A stretch of DNA of 64,000 bases from DAOUET01 sp034430155 (GCA_034430155.1 DAOUET010000092.1:1-64000); one strand, 5' to 3'. Counted from the stretch's first letter, positions 32,941 to 41,961 are shown. The notes: generated by a model from the sequence alone, not told the origin. A program made the numbers and translations.

Positions 32941-33903
32941 ATGGTAAGTAAATCTACTTCCCAGGAACTTGTGGGGGGACCCCCACCATTGGATGAATCT
33001 TGGTGGGCAGCATTATTAGCAGAAGAAGAGGAAAAAGTAAGCGGCACCTCATTCGCCAGTAATTCCTCTCTTTCAGAGAAGAAAGAAGCTCACTCTATAA
33101 CAGTCGATTGGGCAAAAGCTGACAAGATCTACGAAGAAGACGACACCATCGAAATGCATGTTACCGGTTTCAACCGGGGTGGATTGCTGGTCGAAGGGGA
33201 ACAGTTGCAAGGATTTGTGCCGATCTCTCATCTAGTAGATCTACCCGCGGAAAAATCTGAGGGGAATTGTGAACGGTTGTTAGCCGAATATGTTGGCTCT
33301 GATTTGTTGTTAAAAGTGATCGAATGCGACTCTAACCGCGGTCGGGTTGTGTTTTCCGAACGCGCCGCTATGGCTGAGCCGGGTAGTCGGAACCGGCTGC
33401 TCGAATCGCTTAACAGTCAAGATCGGGTTTGGGGCACTGTCACCAATATCACTGATTTTGGCATCTTCGTAGATTTAGGCGGCCTGGAAGGGCTCATCCA
33501 TGTATCTGAGCTATCTTGGGGGCGGGTACGGCACCCCTCCGACACACTCAATCTCGGCACCAAAATAGAAGTTTATGTAATCAGCGTGGATGAGGAACGT
33601 TCTCGAGTGGCCCTGAGTTTAAAACGTCTTCATCCCAACCCTTGGGAAACCGCTGAGTTGCGCTACCAACCGGGACAGATTACTGAAGCGACTATTACCA
33701 GCATCATGCCTTTCGGCGCATTTGCCCGCTTAGAAGAAGGGTTAGACGGTTTGATCCACGTCACAGAGATGTGCCCATCCGCCGAGATGTTGAATCCAAA
33801 GGATGTGGTAAGAGAAGGACAAAAAATTCGAGTGCGCATTTTACAGGTAGACTCTGCCAGACAGCGGCTGGGATTGAGCCTGAATATTGAACCTCAATCT
33901 TGA
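32941..33903 (+). CDS. S1 RNA-binding domain protein (RpsA-like)
   Basis: The 320-residue protein has an acidic, Ser-rich N-terminus of about 50 residues, then three S1 (OB-fold) domains. The first is weaker (FNRGGLLVEGEQLQGFVPIS); the second and third are clear (VWGTVTNITDFGIFVDLGGL with GLIHVSELSW, and ATITSIMPFGAFARLEEGLD with GLIHVTEM). Proteins of this kind are annotated as ribosomal protein S1 or its homologues and bind mRNA at the ribosome. Having three domains rather than four to six, it may be the species' S1 or an accessory factor. ATG 32941 is preferred to TTG 32932. Confidence 0.85.
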   Translation: MVSKSTSQELVGGPPPLDESWWAALLAEEEEKVSGTSFASNSSLSEKKEAHSITVDWAKADKIYEEDDTIEMHVTGFNRGGLLVEGEQLQGFVPISHLVDLPAEKSEGNCERLLAEYVGSDLLLKVIECDSNRGRVVFSERAAMAEPGSRNRLLESLNSQDRVWGTVTNITDFGIFVDLGGLEGLIHVSELSWGRVRHPSDTLNLGTKIEVYVISVDEERSRVALSLKRLHPNPWETAELRYQPGQITEATITSIMPFGAFARLEEGLDGLIHVTEMCPSAEMLNPKDVVREGQKIRVRILQVDSARQRLGLSLNIEPQS

Positions 33904-33993
33904 GTAAGGAGATGGCGGGGTTTACTTGTAATTGACAACGGCTACGCGCCAGGTTCAAGGCATTTAGCCCACATAACTGCTAGGAGGCCAAAG

Positions 33994-34593
33994 ATGAAGA
34001 GCTGGTGGAAAATACCCTTTGGAGTGGTATGTGGATTGTTAGGCGCTGGAATCTTACTTCTTGGAACAAGCCAACCACGGGGAGAGGCGATAAACCTGTT
34101 GCCACCGCCTACACCGCCTCCAGTGGTAGTACACGTCAGCGGGGCTGTAAATCAGCCCGGCGTCTTTTCGCTGCCGAAGAATAGCCGTATGCAAGATGCC
34201 CTTAATGCCGCCGGGGGTCTGGCTCCCGAGGCTGACACCCAATCATTAAACCTGGCCGCCTTCCTGGTAGATGGGGAGCTCATTTGGATACCCTTCCAAC
34301 CGCTCGAGCAAAGCCAAAAGCAAACCCTTACAAAGAACCAGGGCTCTCAAGCGACCACTGCGATCCAACCTACAGCCCAAAACAAATCAAAGTTAATCAA
34401 CATAAATACGGCCTCTCAATCCGAACTCGAGAGATTGCCGAGCATCGGACCTGTTACGGCCAAGAAAATAATTGCTTACCGGGAAACCAATGGACCTTTC
34501 ACACAAATTGATAGCATTCAGCAGGTAAATGGGATTGGTCCAGCCACTTTTGAAGACATTAAGGATTTGATCACAATCAGCGATCAGCCTTGA
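33994..34593 (+). CDS. comEA: ComEA-family DNA-binding protein
   Basis: The 199-residue protein has one N-terminal membrane anchor (about residues 8-25), an SLBB-type domain (VVVHVSGAVNQPGVF, about residues 44-58, onward) and two helix-hairpin-helix motifs at the C-terminus (LININTASQSELERLPSIGP and IDSIQQVNGIGPATFEDIKD). This is the ComEA layout: the membrane receptor that holds incoming double-stranded DNA during natural transformation, or a relative. ComEC/ComFA are not in the window. ATG 33994 follows an AGGAGG site. A sigma-70 promoter for the next gene lies 70 bases after its stop. Confidence 0.9.
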   Translation: MKSWWKIPFGVVCGLLGAGILLLGTSQPRGEAINLLPPPTPPPVVVHVSGAVNQPGVFSLPKNSRMQDALNAAGGLAPEADTQSLNLAAFLVDGELIWIPFQPLEQSQKQTLTKNQGSQATTAIQPTAQNKSKLININTASQSELERLPSIGPVTAKKIIAYRETNGPFTQIDSIQQVNGIGPATFEDIKDLITISDQP

Positions 34594-34662
34594 AGTTCCT
34601 AAAGTTTTAAGATACGCAACGAAAGATCTGCTGAGGGGGTGAGCATCCATTTTGGGGTGACC

Positions 34663-34722
34663 TTGACATCTCAATGGAGAGGTGCTATATTTCGAGGAAA
34701 TTGGTGTATACCAATATACCAA
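34663..34722 (+). promoter_or_regulatory. Promoter with overlapping operator for the GntR gene
   Basis: TTGACA (34663-34668), a 17-base spacer and TATATT (34686-34691) form a near-consensus promoter. Just downstream, at the expected start of transcription, lies TTGGTGTATACCAA (34701-34714), an inverted repeat with five-base arms, followed by a second TATACCAA (34715-34722) that makes a direct repeat with the first. Such a site fits a GntR/HutC-type repressor, most likely the product of the next gene. Confidence 0.75.
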
Positions 34723-34765
34723 TCGAATTTTAAAAGTTCATTTCGCCATAATCGCTCTGGTAGCC

Positions 34766-35521
34766 ATGGCTAATAATAAGCACTCAATAAATCGCTTCGC
34801 TTCAGCAGTGCCTCTGTATGTACAAATTGCTGAAAGCCTGCTCGATCGTATCGAGGCGGGTGAACTCTCGCCAGGAGATCGCATACCACCGGAACGCGAG
34901 TTGAGCGAGATGCTGGCGGTCAATCGAATGACCGTTCGCCGGGCCCTAAATATGATTGAGGGGCAGGGTTTGATTATCCGCCGGCAAGGGGACGGTACTT
35001 ATGTCTCCGAACCTAAGATCGAGCGGCAAGCGGGTCAATTGTTTCCCTTTACAAAAGGAATGCAAATACGGGGATATAAGCCTGGTGCCAAACTAATCAC
35101 TTTCGAAAAACGTCCGGGGGAAGCCTCGGTGGTTGAAAAGCTGCAGCTACGTTTCTCTGAACCCGTCTATTACGTACACCGGTTGCGTTTGATCAACCAG
35201 GAAGCGATGATGTTAGAAGAATTTATAATACCCGTTTATCGTTTCCTGGATTTCGAGCGGTTTGACCTGACCGAGCGATCCTTGTACGAAATATTAGAAA
35301 CCGAGTATGGGGTAACCATCAGTCATGCTCGCCAGAGCTTAGAGCCAGTCATTGCCACTCAATATGAAGCCGAACTATTGGAAATTGAGGTTGGCGCTCC
35401 CCTTATGTTGGAGCGCCGCCTGGCTTTCGACCAGGATGGAAAACCGGTTGAACACAGTAAGGATTTATATCGTGGCGACCGCTTTCGCTTCGTTACTGAA
35501 ATCGCTTCCATGGCGTTATAG
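34766..35521 (+). CDS. GntR-family regulator (HutC/UTRA type)
   Basis: The 251-residue regulator has a winged-helix DNA-binding domain (residues 12-78: PLYVQIAESLLDRIEAGELS, RIPPERELSEMLAVNRMTVR, and GQGLIIRRQGDGTYV) and a C-terminal UTRA ligand domain (about residues 100-245, including VYYVHRLRLINQEAMMLEEF and GAPLMLERRLAF). UTRA domains bind small ligands, often sugar phosphates or amino acids. The ATG at 34766 is chosen for the family start. A promoter with a repeat operator precedes it, and the genes that follow on the same strand concern sugar phosphates and phosphate transport, so it probably represses its own gene and that module. Confidence 0.9.
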   Translation: MANNKHSINRFASAVPLYVQIAESLLDRIEAGELSPGDRIPPERELSEMLAVNRMTVRRALNMIEGQGLIIRRQGDGTYVSEPKIERQAGQLFPFTKGMQIRGYKPGAKLITFEKRPGEASVVEKLQLRFSEPVYYVHRLRLINQEAMMLEEFIIPVYRFLDFERFDLTERSLYEILETEYGVTISHARQSLEPVIATQYEAELLEIEVGAPLMLERRLAFDQDGKPVEHSKDLYRGDRFRFVTEIASMAL

Positions 35522-35697
35522 GTTTTGTTGGTTGATCGAATGAGTGGATTATCAGTGCAATTTACCCAAGTCGCCAGTGAATCAGAAGGGCGAATGCTGC
35601 CAAGCGCAGACTTATTGCTGCAATTTCGATATCCGAGAAATTTCTCGATAAACGTTTAGCGAATATCAAAACATCGACATTCGAAGGAGCATAAACT

Positions 35698-36913
35698 ATG
35701 ATCGAGAGCCCGGTAGAAAGACTGATCGCAACCAACCCAGATATGGAAATATGGTGGGATTCTTCGCCATTGGTATTCAAACAATGGAAGCAAAAGATGA
35801 TCAAGGCCGCCAAGCCAGGCAAGCAAGCGTTACTGGAAGAACAACTTGATCGTCTATACAACTACGCGGATCCTGCCAAAAGCGTTTTTCGGGGCTGCAC
35901 GACCAACCCACCGCTCTCCCTCCAAGCTTTCAAAAGCGAATCGGTTATTTGGAATGAGTGGATCGACGAACTCATCCTGGCTAACGCCAAGCTTGACTAC
36001 AAGGAATTGGCCTGGTTGACTTACAAAGAAGTTATCAAACGGGGAGCAGAGATGTACCTGCCTATTCACCAGGCCTCCAAAGGTCGTTTTGGCTGGATCT
36101 CAGGCTAGTTGGACCCGCGCTTGTTCACCGAAACCGAGCTGATGATCGAGCAGGCTAAGGAATTGACCGCCCTCTCCCCCAGCGTGATGATCAAAGTGCC
36201 CGCCAGTATGCAAGGGGCGGAGGTAGTAAAGCATCTAACCGCCCAGGCTATCTCCACTAATGTAACCATCTGCTTCACCTTGCCGCAGATCATGGCAGTG
36301 GCCAAAGCAGCCATGCAAGGAGTACAACTGGCAGAAGAGCGGGGAGTGGACCTGAGCCAGTGGCGATCTGTAATCACCATGATGGTCGGGCGGTTGACCG
36401 AACAAAAAACCCTGGATGCACAGGCAGCCCGACGCGGCCTGCAACTGTCCTGGCAGGACAGGCATTGGTTTGACATAGCCGTTTTTCGACGTGCTTACCG
36501 ACTGCTGATGGAGGCAGGCTATGTCAGCAAGCTGCTAGCTTGCTCCTTACGGGATGGACCGGTGGTGGCAGGCAAGAAGCGATTTTGGGATGTGGAAAAA
36601 GATCGCTGGAGGTGAGATTATCTATACCTGCCCCCCGTATGTGCTGGAACCGCTGTTTGAAATAGGGTATGATCTGACCTTCAGGCCAGAGATCTTAGAG
36701 CCAGTTCCGCAGGAGGTGATAGATAAATTGTTAAAAATCCCTTATTGCATCCAAGCATACGACCCCAATGGCATGGCGCTGGAGCAGTTCAACGACCACC
36801 CTTCTACGGTCAGTACGGTTAAGTCTTTCTCTCAAGCCACAGTTGGTTTAGAGGATTACGTCAAAGAGCGCATCTCAGTTGCCTCGGGCAAATCTTTACC
36901 AGTGGCATCATAG
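35698..36913 (+). pseudogene. Transaldolase-family gene, interrupted by a stop and a frameshift
   Basis: The homologous frame runs from MIESPVERLIATNPDMEIWW to a C-terminus near 36913, about 405 residues, and has the transaldolase features: FRGCTTNPPLSLQAF and a Schiff-base Lys in PSVMIKVPASMQGAEVVKHL. Two lesions break it. TAG at 36106-36108 sits where Gln is expected (GWISG-stop-LDPRL, normally GQLDPR). After FWDVEK a run of five A's (about 36596-36600) shifts the frame; with one A fewer it reads on into IAGGEIIYTCPPYVLEPLFE. An AGGAG ribosome site precedes the start. It could be a recent pseudogene, an assembly error, or a site of read-through and slippage. It stands first after gntR in the sugar-phosphate cluster. 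Confidence 0.8.
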
Positions 36914-37025
36914 TTCAATCTCTTACCTAACCACCCTCGCCATTAGAGGACTATACCAGCCGCGTATAAACCGCGGGTTAACCCATCATCATAACCAGGC
37001 GCGGCTGACTCACAGGAGAAACCAA

Positions 37026-37904
37026 ATGTCTATCGTAAATGCGAAAGAAATTCTGATAGAAGCAACAGAAAATAAGTATGCCGTTGGTGCTTTCAATATC
37101 ACCAACCTGATCCAGATGGAAGCCGTAATTGAGGCCGCCATTGAGAAAAAGGCGCCCCTTATCATCCAGACTTCGGTCAAACCCTCAAAATTCTTGGGAA
37201 AGGATGTTTTGGTCGCGATTTTCCGTACCCTGGCTGAATCAGCTCCAATACCAATCTGCTTGCACCTGGATCATTGCACCGATATCGACTATTGCAAAAC
37301 CTGTGCCGATGCCGGTTATACCAATATCATGATCGACGCCTCGAAACAGCCCTTTGAGGAGAATATCCGCCAAACCAAAGAAGTCTGTGAATATTCTCAC
37401 TCGCTGGGTGATATCTCGGTTGAAGGAGAATTAGGGACCGTCTCCGGCGTAGAGGACCAGGTCAAGATTGCCGAAGATGAAGCCGCCTTATGTAATCCAG
37501 ACCAGGTGATTGAGTTTGTTGGCAGCACGGGAGTTGACCTATTCGCTCCCGCCATTGGAACGGCGCATGGTATTTATAAAACTAAAAACCCGAAGATCGA
37601 TTTTGAGCGCCTGGGGAAAATTTTCAAAATACTCAACCAGGATAGAATAGAAACCCCATTGGTAGTACACGGGGGCACTGGCCTACCGGAAGAATATATC
37701 ACCAGGTTGATCGAAGTAGGCGGATCCAAGTTCAATGTCTCCACGGAGTTAAAACATACTCTCATCGATGCGACTTTCAACTATATCTCCGAACACCCCG
37801 AAGAATATGACCCTGGCAAGATCGACATAGCTGTAAAGGATTCAATCCATAAGGTGGTTGCAAGATGGATTGACGTGCTGGGCAGCACCGGGAAAGCTGC
37901 TTGA
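37026..37904 (+). CDS. Class II (zinc) fructose/tagatose-bisphosphate aldolase family protein
   Basis: The 292-residue protein is a class II aldolase. AVGAFNITNLIQMEAVIEAA at the N-terminus and CLHLDHCTDIDYC (catalytic Asp and zinc His) are diagnostic. GELGTVSGVEDQ, IGTAHGIYKTKNP and LVVHGGTGLPEEYI supply further metal and phosphate-binding residues. It resembles the GatY/KbaY/FbaA group that cleaves ketose 1,6-bisphosphates, but the exact sugar is not decided. ATG at 37026 is preceded by AGGAG; the frame is open upstream but without homology. It lies between the transaldolase and an aminotransferase in the GntR cluster. Confidence 0.88.
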   Translation: MSIVNAKEILIEATENKYAVGAFNITNLIQMEAVIEAAIEKKAPLIIQTSVKPSKFLGKDVLVAIFRTLAESAPIPICLHLDHCTDIDYCKTCADAGYTNIMIDASKQPFEENIRQTKEVCEYSHSLGDISVEGELGTVSGVEDQVKIAEDEAALCNPDQVIEFVGSTGVDLFAPAIGTAHGIYKTKNPKIDFERLGKIFKILNQDRIETPLVVHGGTGLPEEYITRLIEVGGSKFNVSTELKHTLIDATFNYISEHPEEYDPGKIDIAVKDSIHKVVARWIDVLGSTGKAA

Positions 37905-37952
37905 CAAGCGATTATTACCCGGAAAACTACACTCAAACAAAGGAGAAGCAAT

Positions 37953-39053
37953 ATGAAAAAAGTTGAGGAGTATTTCGTCCCTTGGGTTAAGGGCATTCCA
38001 ATGTATGTCTCGAACCACATTGAACTCGCCTGGCGCCAACCGCAGCTCCATCGGATGATGTCAAACGAAAATCCTCATCCGCCATCCCCTAAGGTGGCAG
38101 AGGCCGTCGAGAAATATAGTAAGATGGCCAATCGATATCCCGACCAGGGGCTGGTGGTGCGTTCAAAGATTGCGGAAATTAATGGATTGGAAGGGCCTGA
38201 GAATGTAATGCTGGGCAACGGTTCTAGCGAAGTATTTGACAACATCTTCCGCAGTTTCTTACAGCCTGGTGAAGAAGTTATCCAACACACGCCTTGTTTT
38301 GGCATCTACAAACTTCGCTGTAACATATTGGGCGGCAAGCTGGTCTCAGTCCCAATGATTTACAAACAAGGCCAATTGCTGTTTGACCCCAACGCTATTA
38401 TCGCGGCAATCACTGACAAAACTAAGATCATCGTGGTAGCCAACCCCAACAATCCCACCGGGAACTTTATGGATCTGGATGGTTTTATCAGAATTGCCGA
38501 GACCGGTGTGCCCTTCATCGTGGATGAAGCTTACATCGAGTTCGCCGGCCTGGGAAAGTCTCAGATGGGATTGACAAAGAAGTATAGAAATGTCATCATC
38601 ACTCGCACCCTATCCAAAGCTTACGGCCTGGCCGGACTCCGCTTTGGCTACTCATTGGGCGATAAAGACGTCATTGGGCAAATGTCAGCGGCTTTACTGC
38701 CCTGGAACGTCGGCACCATACCGATGTGGGTTGGTTTGGCTGCCCTGGAGGATGTTGAAGCGCTACGCGAGCGCGTGGAGTTCAACAATAACGCCATTGA
38801 ATATTTTGAAGAGATGCTAAGCTCCATTTCCGGGCTCGACATCCTCCATTCCCACGGGAATTACATCCTGATGGATGGCAGCAACGCTGGTAAGAAAGGC
38901 CAGGATATGGTGGCCTTCGCTCAAGAGAAGGGCTTGATCTTCCGACCTCAGGCTGCCATGTACGGGCGGGATGGTTGGTTCCGTATCACCATCGGCGACG
39001 GTGAAGAAAATAAAATGGCAGTCGAAGTTATCAAGGAGTTCTTTAAGAATTAA
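37953..39053 (+). CDS. HisC-like class I/II aminotransferase
   Basis: The 366-residue PLP enzyme resembles histidinol-phosphate aminotransferases. MSNENPHPPSPKVAEAVEK near the N-terminus, LGNGSSEVFDNIF, VANPNNPTGN with the PLP-contact Asn, VDEAYIEFAG with the conserved Asp, and TRTLSKAYGLAGLRFGY with the catalytic Lys are all present. The C-terminal WFRITIGDGEEN holds the phosphate-binding Arg. Its setting among sugar-phosphate genes, not histidine genes, suggests a keto-sugar or amino-alcohol phosphate as substrate. RBS AAAGGAG precedes the ATG. The product is inferred only as an amino compound. Confidence 0.85.
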   Translation: MKKVEEYFVPWVKGIPMYVSNHIELAWRQPQLHRMMSNENPHPPSPKVAEAVEKYSKMANRYPDQGLVVRSKIAEINGLEGPENVMLGNGSSEVFDNIFRSFLQPGEEVIQHTPCFGIYKLRCNILGGKLVSVPMIYKQGQLLFDPNAIIAAITDKTKIIVVANPNNPTGNFMDLDGFIRIAETGVPFIVDEAYIEFAGLGKSQMGLTKKYRNVIITRTLSKAYGLAGLRFGYSLGDKDVIGQMSAALLPWNVGTIPMWVGLAALEDVEALRERVEFNNNAIEYFEEMLSSISGLDILHSHGNYILMDGSNAGKKGQDMVAFAQEKGLIFRPQAAMYGRDGWFRITIGDGEENKMAVEVIKEFFKN

Positions 39054-39142
39054 ATACCTTCCCTTATATTGATAGACAATGGAAAGGCAGCTCATATCCA
39101 CGGAATACACTTAGATATTCGAAATAGACCATCAATAGAAGC

Positions 39143-39284
39143 CCTGGCAGGCCAAAACGATATCGAACATAGCGAGAAAATCCTCGTAATAATGCTAAAC
39201 AATATCGCCGAGGCCTGCCAGGTTCCAACCCAAAGATCATGCTACCTCTGTTTTGCAGATAGGGGGTGGGCCCACCATCTGCAA
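39143..39284 (+). other. Structured leader with two hairpins before the CbbY-like gene
   Basis: Within the 277-base gap, CCTGGCAGGCC-aaaa-CGATAT (39143-39163) pairs with ATATCG-ccga-GGCCTGCCAGG (39202-39222), 17 base pairs around a four-by-four internal loop. Its loop contains a smaller hairpin, GCGAG/CTCGT. A second stem, TTGCAGAT...GGTGGG pairing with CCCACC-ATCTGCAA (39253-39284), follows. Neither has a T tract. They could be a regulatory RNA leader or repeat-derived hairpins. Confidence 0.6.
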
Positions 39285-39330
39285 GGGAAAATAAACGGGT
39301 TAACCTATATAAACTAAAGGAGAAAAGCAA

Positions 39331-40095
39331 ATGACCACAATAAAAGCAATCATTTTTGACCAAGACGGGGTCATCATCGATACCGAAAAGGATGGCCACC
39401 GGGTTGCATTTAACCAAACGTTCAAGGAATATGGATACAATGCTGAGTGGGGGGTGGACTATTATCACGAACTTCTCCAGGTTGCCGGAGGAAAGGAAAG
39501 GATGAAGCACCATCTGCATACCAAAGGCTTCGGTGTAGAAGTAAAACCCGAAGAGGAGGATGAGTTGATAAAAGCGATGCACAAGCGCAAGACCGAAATT
39601 TTTATCGAAATGCTCGAAAGCGGCAAATTACCCCTGCGACCAGGTGTAAAACGTTTCATGAAAGAGATCATGGAGACCCATTTGATTCTGGGTGTTTGTA
39701 CCACCTCAAATCAAAGGTCGGCTCACGCGGTGGCATATACCATCCTCAGAGATATTAACTTCGATTTCGTTTTGGCGGGTGATGTGGTCAGTAAGAAGAA
39801 ACCAGATCCTGAGATTTACAATCTAGCGCTTGAAAAAACCGGTGTCAAACCTGATGAATGTGTGGTTATCGAGGACTCCTACAACGGCATTCAGGCTGCC
39901 AAAGAAGCCGGTATGCATGTGGTTGCCACCACCAATGAGTATACAGAAAAGGAAGATCTCAGCACTGCTGATATCATCCTCACCTGCCTTGGCGATCCGG
40001 ATGGAGAAAAGGGTGTTTTAAAGAAAGGCGATGAGGCTCTCAAGTTCGATGGCGTTCTACATGCCAATCAGGTAGTTGCTTATTTTTCAAGATAA
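39331..40095 (+). CDS. HAD-family phosphatase, CbbY-like
   Basis: The 254-residue HAD hydrolase has motif I FDQDGVIIDTEKDGHRVAFN (the nucleophile Asp), motif II CTTSN, motif III KKKPDPEIY and motif IV VVIEDSYNGIQAAKEAG. TEKDGHRVAFNQTFKEYG and LLQVAGGKERMKHHL are the marks of the CbbY subgroup, which in carbon-fixing bacteria and plants removes xylulose-1,5-bisphosphate, an inhibitor of Rubisco. No Rubisco gene is in the window, so here it may act on another sugar bisphosphate. ATG 39331 is preceded by AAAGGAG and a structured leader. It belongs to the GntR cluster. Confidence 0.88.
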   Translation: MTTIKAIIFDQDGVIIDTEKDGHRVAFNQTFKEYGYNAEWGVDYYHELLQVAGGKERMKHHLHTKGFGVEVKPEEEDELIKAMHKRKTEIFIEMLESGKLPLRPGVKRFMKEIMETHLILGVCTTSNQRSAHAVAYTILRDINFDFVLAGDVVSKKKPDPEIYNLALEKTGVKPDECVVIEDSYNGIQAAKEAGMHVVATTNEYTEKEDLSTADIILTCLGDPDGEKGVLKKGDEALKFDGVLHANQVVAYFSR

Positions 40096-40151
40096 CCAAA
40101 AAACGGAACCCCCATCTTCCAGCGGTGCCCCTGGGTTACCGAAAATCTACT

Positions 40152-41126
40152 ATGATTATATTTCTACTGGCAACAGCCTTATTTTTTGACTTTCTTAATG
40201 GTTTCCACGATTCTTCCAACATCGTTGCAACTGTGATCTCTTCGCGAGCTCTCAGGCCACGCACGGCTCTGTACATGACCGCGGTTGCCCATTTCGCAGC
40301 ACCATTTATCTTTGGGGTGGCGGTGGCTACTACCGTGGGTGAGGATTTAATCAATCCTTCCGCCATCAACACGTACGTGGTGATCGCAGCGGTACTCTCA
40401 GCGATCCTTTGGAACCTGTTCACCTGGTTTATCGGGATCCCATCGTCCTCATCGCATGCTTTGGTCGGCGGTCTTTTAGGAGCTGCCATATTATCCAATG
40501 GATTGGAAATTGTTAAATTAGGCGGTTTATTAAAAATTCTGACCGCTTTGTTTATCTCTCCTCCAATCAGCTTGATAGTTGGTTACCTCGTCATGCACCT
40601 CGTGCTTTATATATTTAAGAATGCCACCCCGCGGATCAATACCATCTTTAAACGCATGCAAATCCTGACGTCGTTGAGCCTGGCCCTTTCACATGGAACC
40701 AACGATTCTCAAAAGACCATGGGTGTCATTACGATGGGATTGGTCGCGGCTGGTTACCAAGAAACTTTCCATGTACCACTTTGGGTCATAGCGGCGAGCG
40801 CTGGAGCCATCGCACTGGGCACCGCCTTTGGAGGCTGGCGGCTGATTCACACCTTAGGGGGCAGGATCTATAAAATCCGGCCCGTTCATGCCTTCACATC
40901 GCAGGTAGCTTCTACCGCCGTGATCTTAAGCGCGGCCTTACTGGGAGGGCCGGTCAGTACCACTCAAGTGGTCGGTTCCGCTATCATGGGCGCCGGAGCT
41001 GCCGAACGGGTCTCCAAAGTCCGCTGGCAGGTAGGCCAAAATATGGTGGTTACCTGGGTGGTGACAATTCCCGTCAATGCTCTCGCAGCTGCCTTGATAT
41101 ATTCCCTTCTTATCAGGGTCTCTTAA
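40152..41126 (+). CDS. pit: PiT-family inorganic phosphate permease
   Basis: This is a symporter for inorganic phosphate with about nine to ten membrane helices. The two PiT signature repeats are visible: FFDFLNGFHDSSNIVATVIS near the N-terminus and LSLALSHGTNDSQKTMGVIT in the second half. GIPSSSSHALVGGLLGAA and GGPVSTTQVVGSAIMGAG are the paired pore loops. ATG 40152 fits the family; a GTG at 40125 is in frame but lacks a good site. It follows the phosphatase gene by 56 bases and precedes its usual partner, a DUF47 gene. Confidence 0.93.
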   Translation: MIIFLLATALFFDFLNGFHDSSNIVATVISSRALRPRTALYMTAVAHFAAPFIFGVAVATTVGEDLINPSAINTYVVIAAVLSAILWNLFTWFIGIPSSSSHALVGGLLGAAILSNGLEIVKLGGLLKILTALFISPPISLIVGYLVMHLVLYIFKNATPRINTIFKRMQILTSLSLALSHGTNDSQKTMGVITMGLVAAGYQETFHVPLWVIAASAGAIALGTAFGGWRLIHTLGGRIYKIRPVHAFTSQVASTAVILSAALLGGPVSTTQVVGSAIMGAGAAERVSKVRWQVGQNMVVTWVVTIPVNALAAALIYSLLIRVS

Positions 41127-41258
41127 TAAATCTAGATTTGAAAGATGAAGATCCAAAAGGGTTGACGAAAAAGGAGTTGCTTTCGTAAGCAATTCCTCAT
41201 CCTATCAAAGTTATATGATAATTCGAATCGATTGCTGGTTAAGAATAAGGTCATTACA

Positions 41259-41882
41259 ATGAAAATTTTTTCGCGCAAGAAAAAACCAAACCGCTTTCTG
41301 GAGCTCTTAACCCGCCAAGCCGAATACACGGTGCAAGGCATGGAAGCGTTAAAACAATACGTGATAACTCCAGATGATGCCCTGGCAGAACGTGTTGGTC
41401 AGATTGAAACAGAGGCTGATGAAGTCCGCCGTATCCTGATCGATGAACTCAATCAAACCTTCGTCACGCCCTTTGATCGCGAGGATATCTTCGCTCTCTC
41501 GCTGACCATCGACGACATACTGGACTACGCCGATACCACGGTGGATGAAATGGTGCTATTAAAAGTGAGTCCCAACCCATTTTTAGAGCGCATGGTCTCT
41601 CTGCTCTCAGATGCTGCAATGGAGATTTACCGCGGGGTATTAAGGCTTGAAGACCACCCCAATGTGGCAAACGACCACGCAGTGCGCGCCAAGGCGCTTG
41701 AAAATCGAGTCGAGAGTGTATATCGCGAAGCGCTCGCTCATTTATTCACAGACCCCGAGGATTTAGACGAGGTAATGGACATCCTTAAATTGCGGGAAAT
41801 TTACCGTCATCTGTCGAATGCAGCCGATCGAGGCGACCAGGCAGCCAATGTAATCGGAGACATTGTGGTCAAGTGGCTATGA
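41259..41882 (+). CDS. DUF47 (PhoU-like) accessory protein of PiT
   Basis: The 207-residue helical protein is of the DUF47/PhoU-like family, found next to PiT permeases and thought to regulate them. The protein opens FSRKKKPNRFLELLTRQAEY; DREDIFALSLTIDDILDYAD carries the acidic residues that bind metal in PhoU-like folds, and RHLSNAADRGDQAANVIGDI is its second repeat counterpart. ATG 41259 is used as the family start (a TTG-type extension exists). A hairpin at 41172-41197, AGGAGTTGCTT/AAGCAATTCCT, lies between it and pit, so the two may be expressed at different levels. Confidence 0.9.
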   Translation: MKIFSRKKKPNRFLELLTRQAEYTVQGMEALKQYVITPDDALAERVGQIETEADEVRRILIDELNQTFVTPFDREDIFALSLTIDDILDYADTTVDEMVLLKVSPNPFLERMVSLLSDAAMEIYRGVLRLEDHPNVANDHAVRAKALENRVESVYREALAHLFTDPEDLDEVMDILKLREIYRHLSNAADRGDQAANVIGDIVVKWL

Positions 41883-41961
41883 GGCAGGTTCTCATCATCA
41901 ATAAGGGATAATCCCTGAATTTTTCCCGACAGCGCGAATCTTCATGGGCAACAGAAATAGG

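Noticed and set aside
36879..37025. Upstream extension of the class II aldolase frame
   Set aside because: No homology; it overlaps the end of the transaldolase gene and the good ribosome site lies before 37026.
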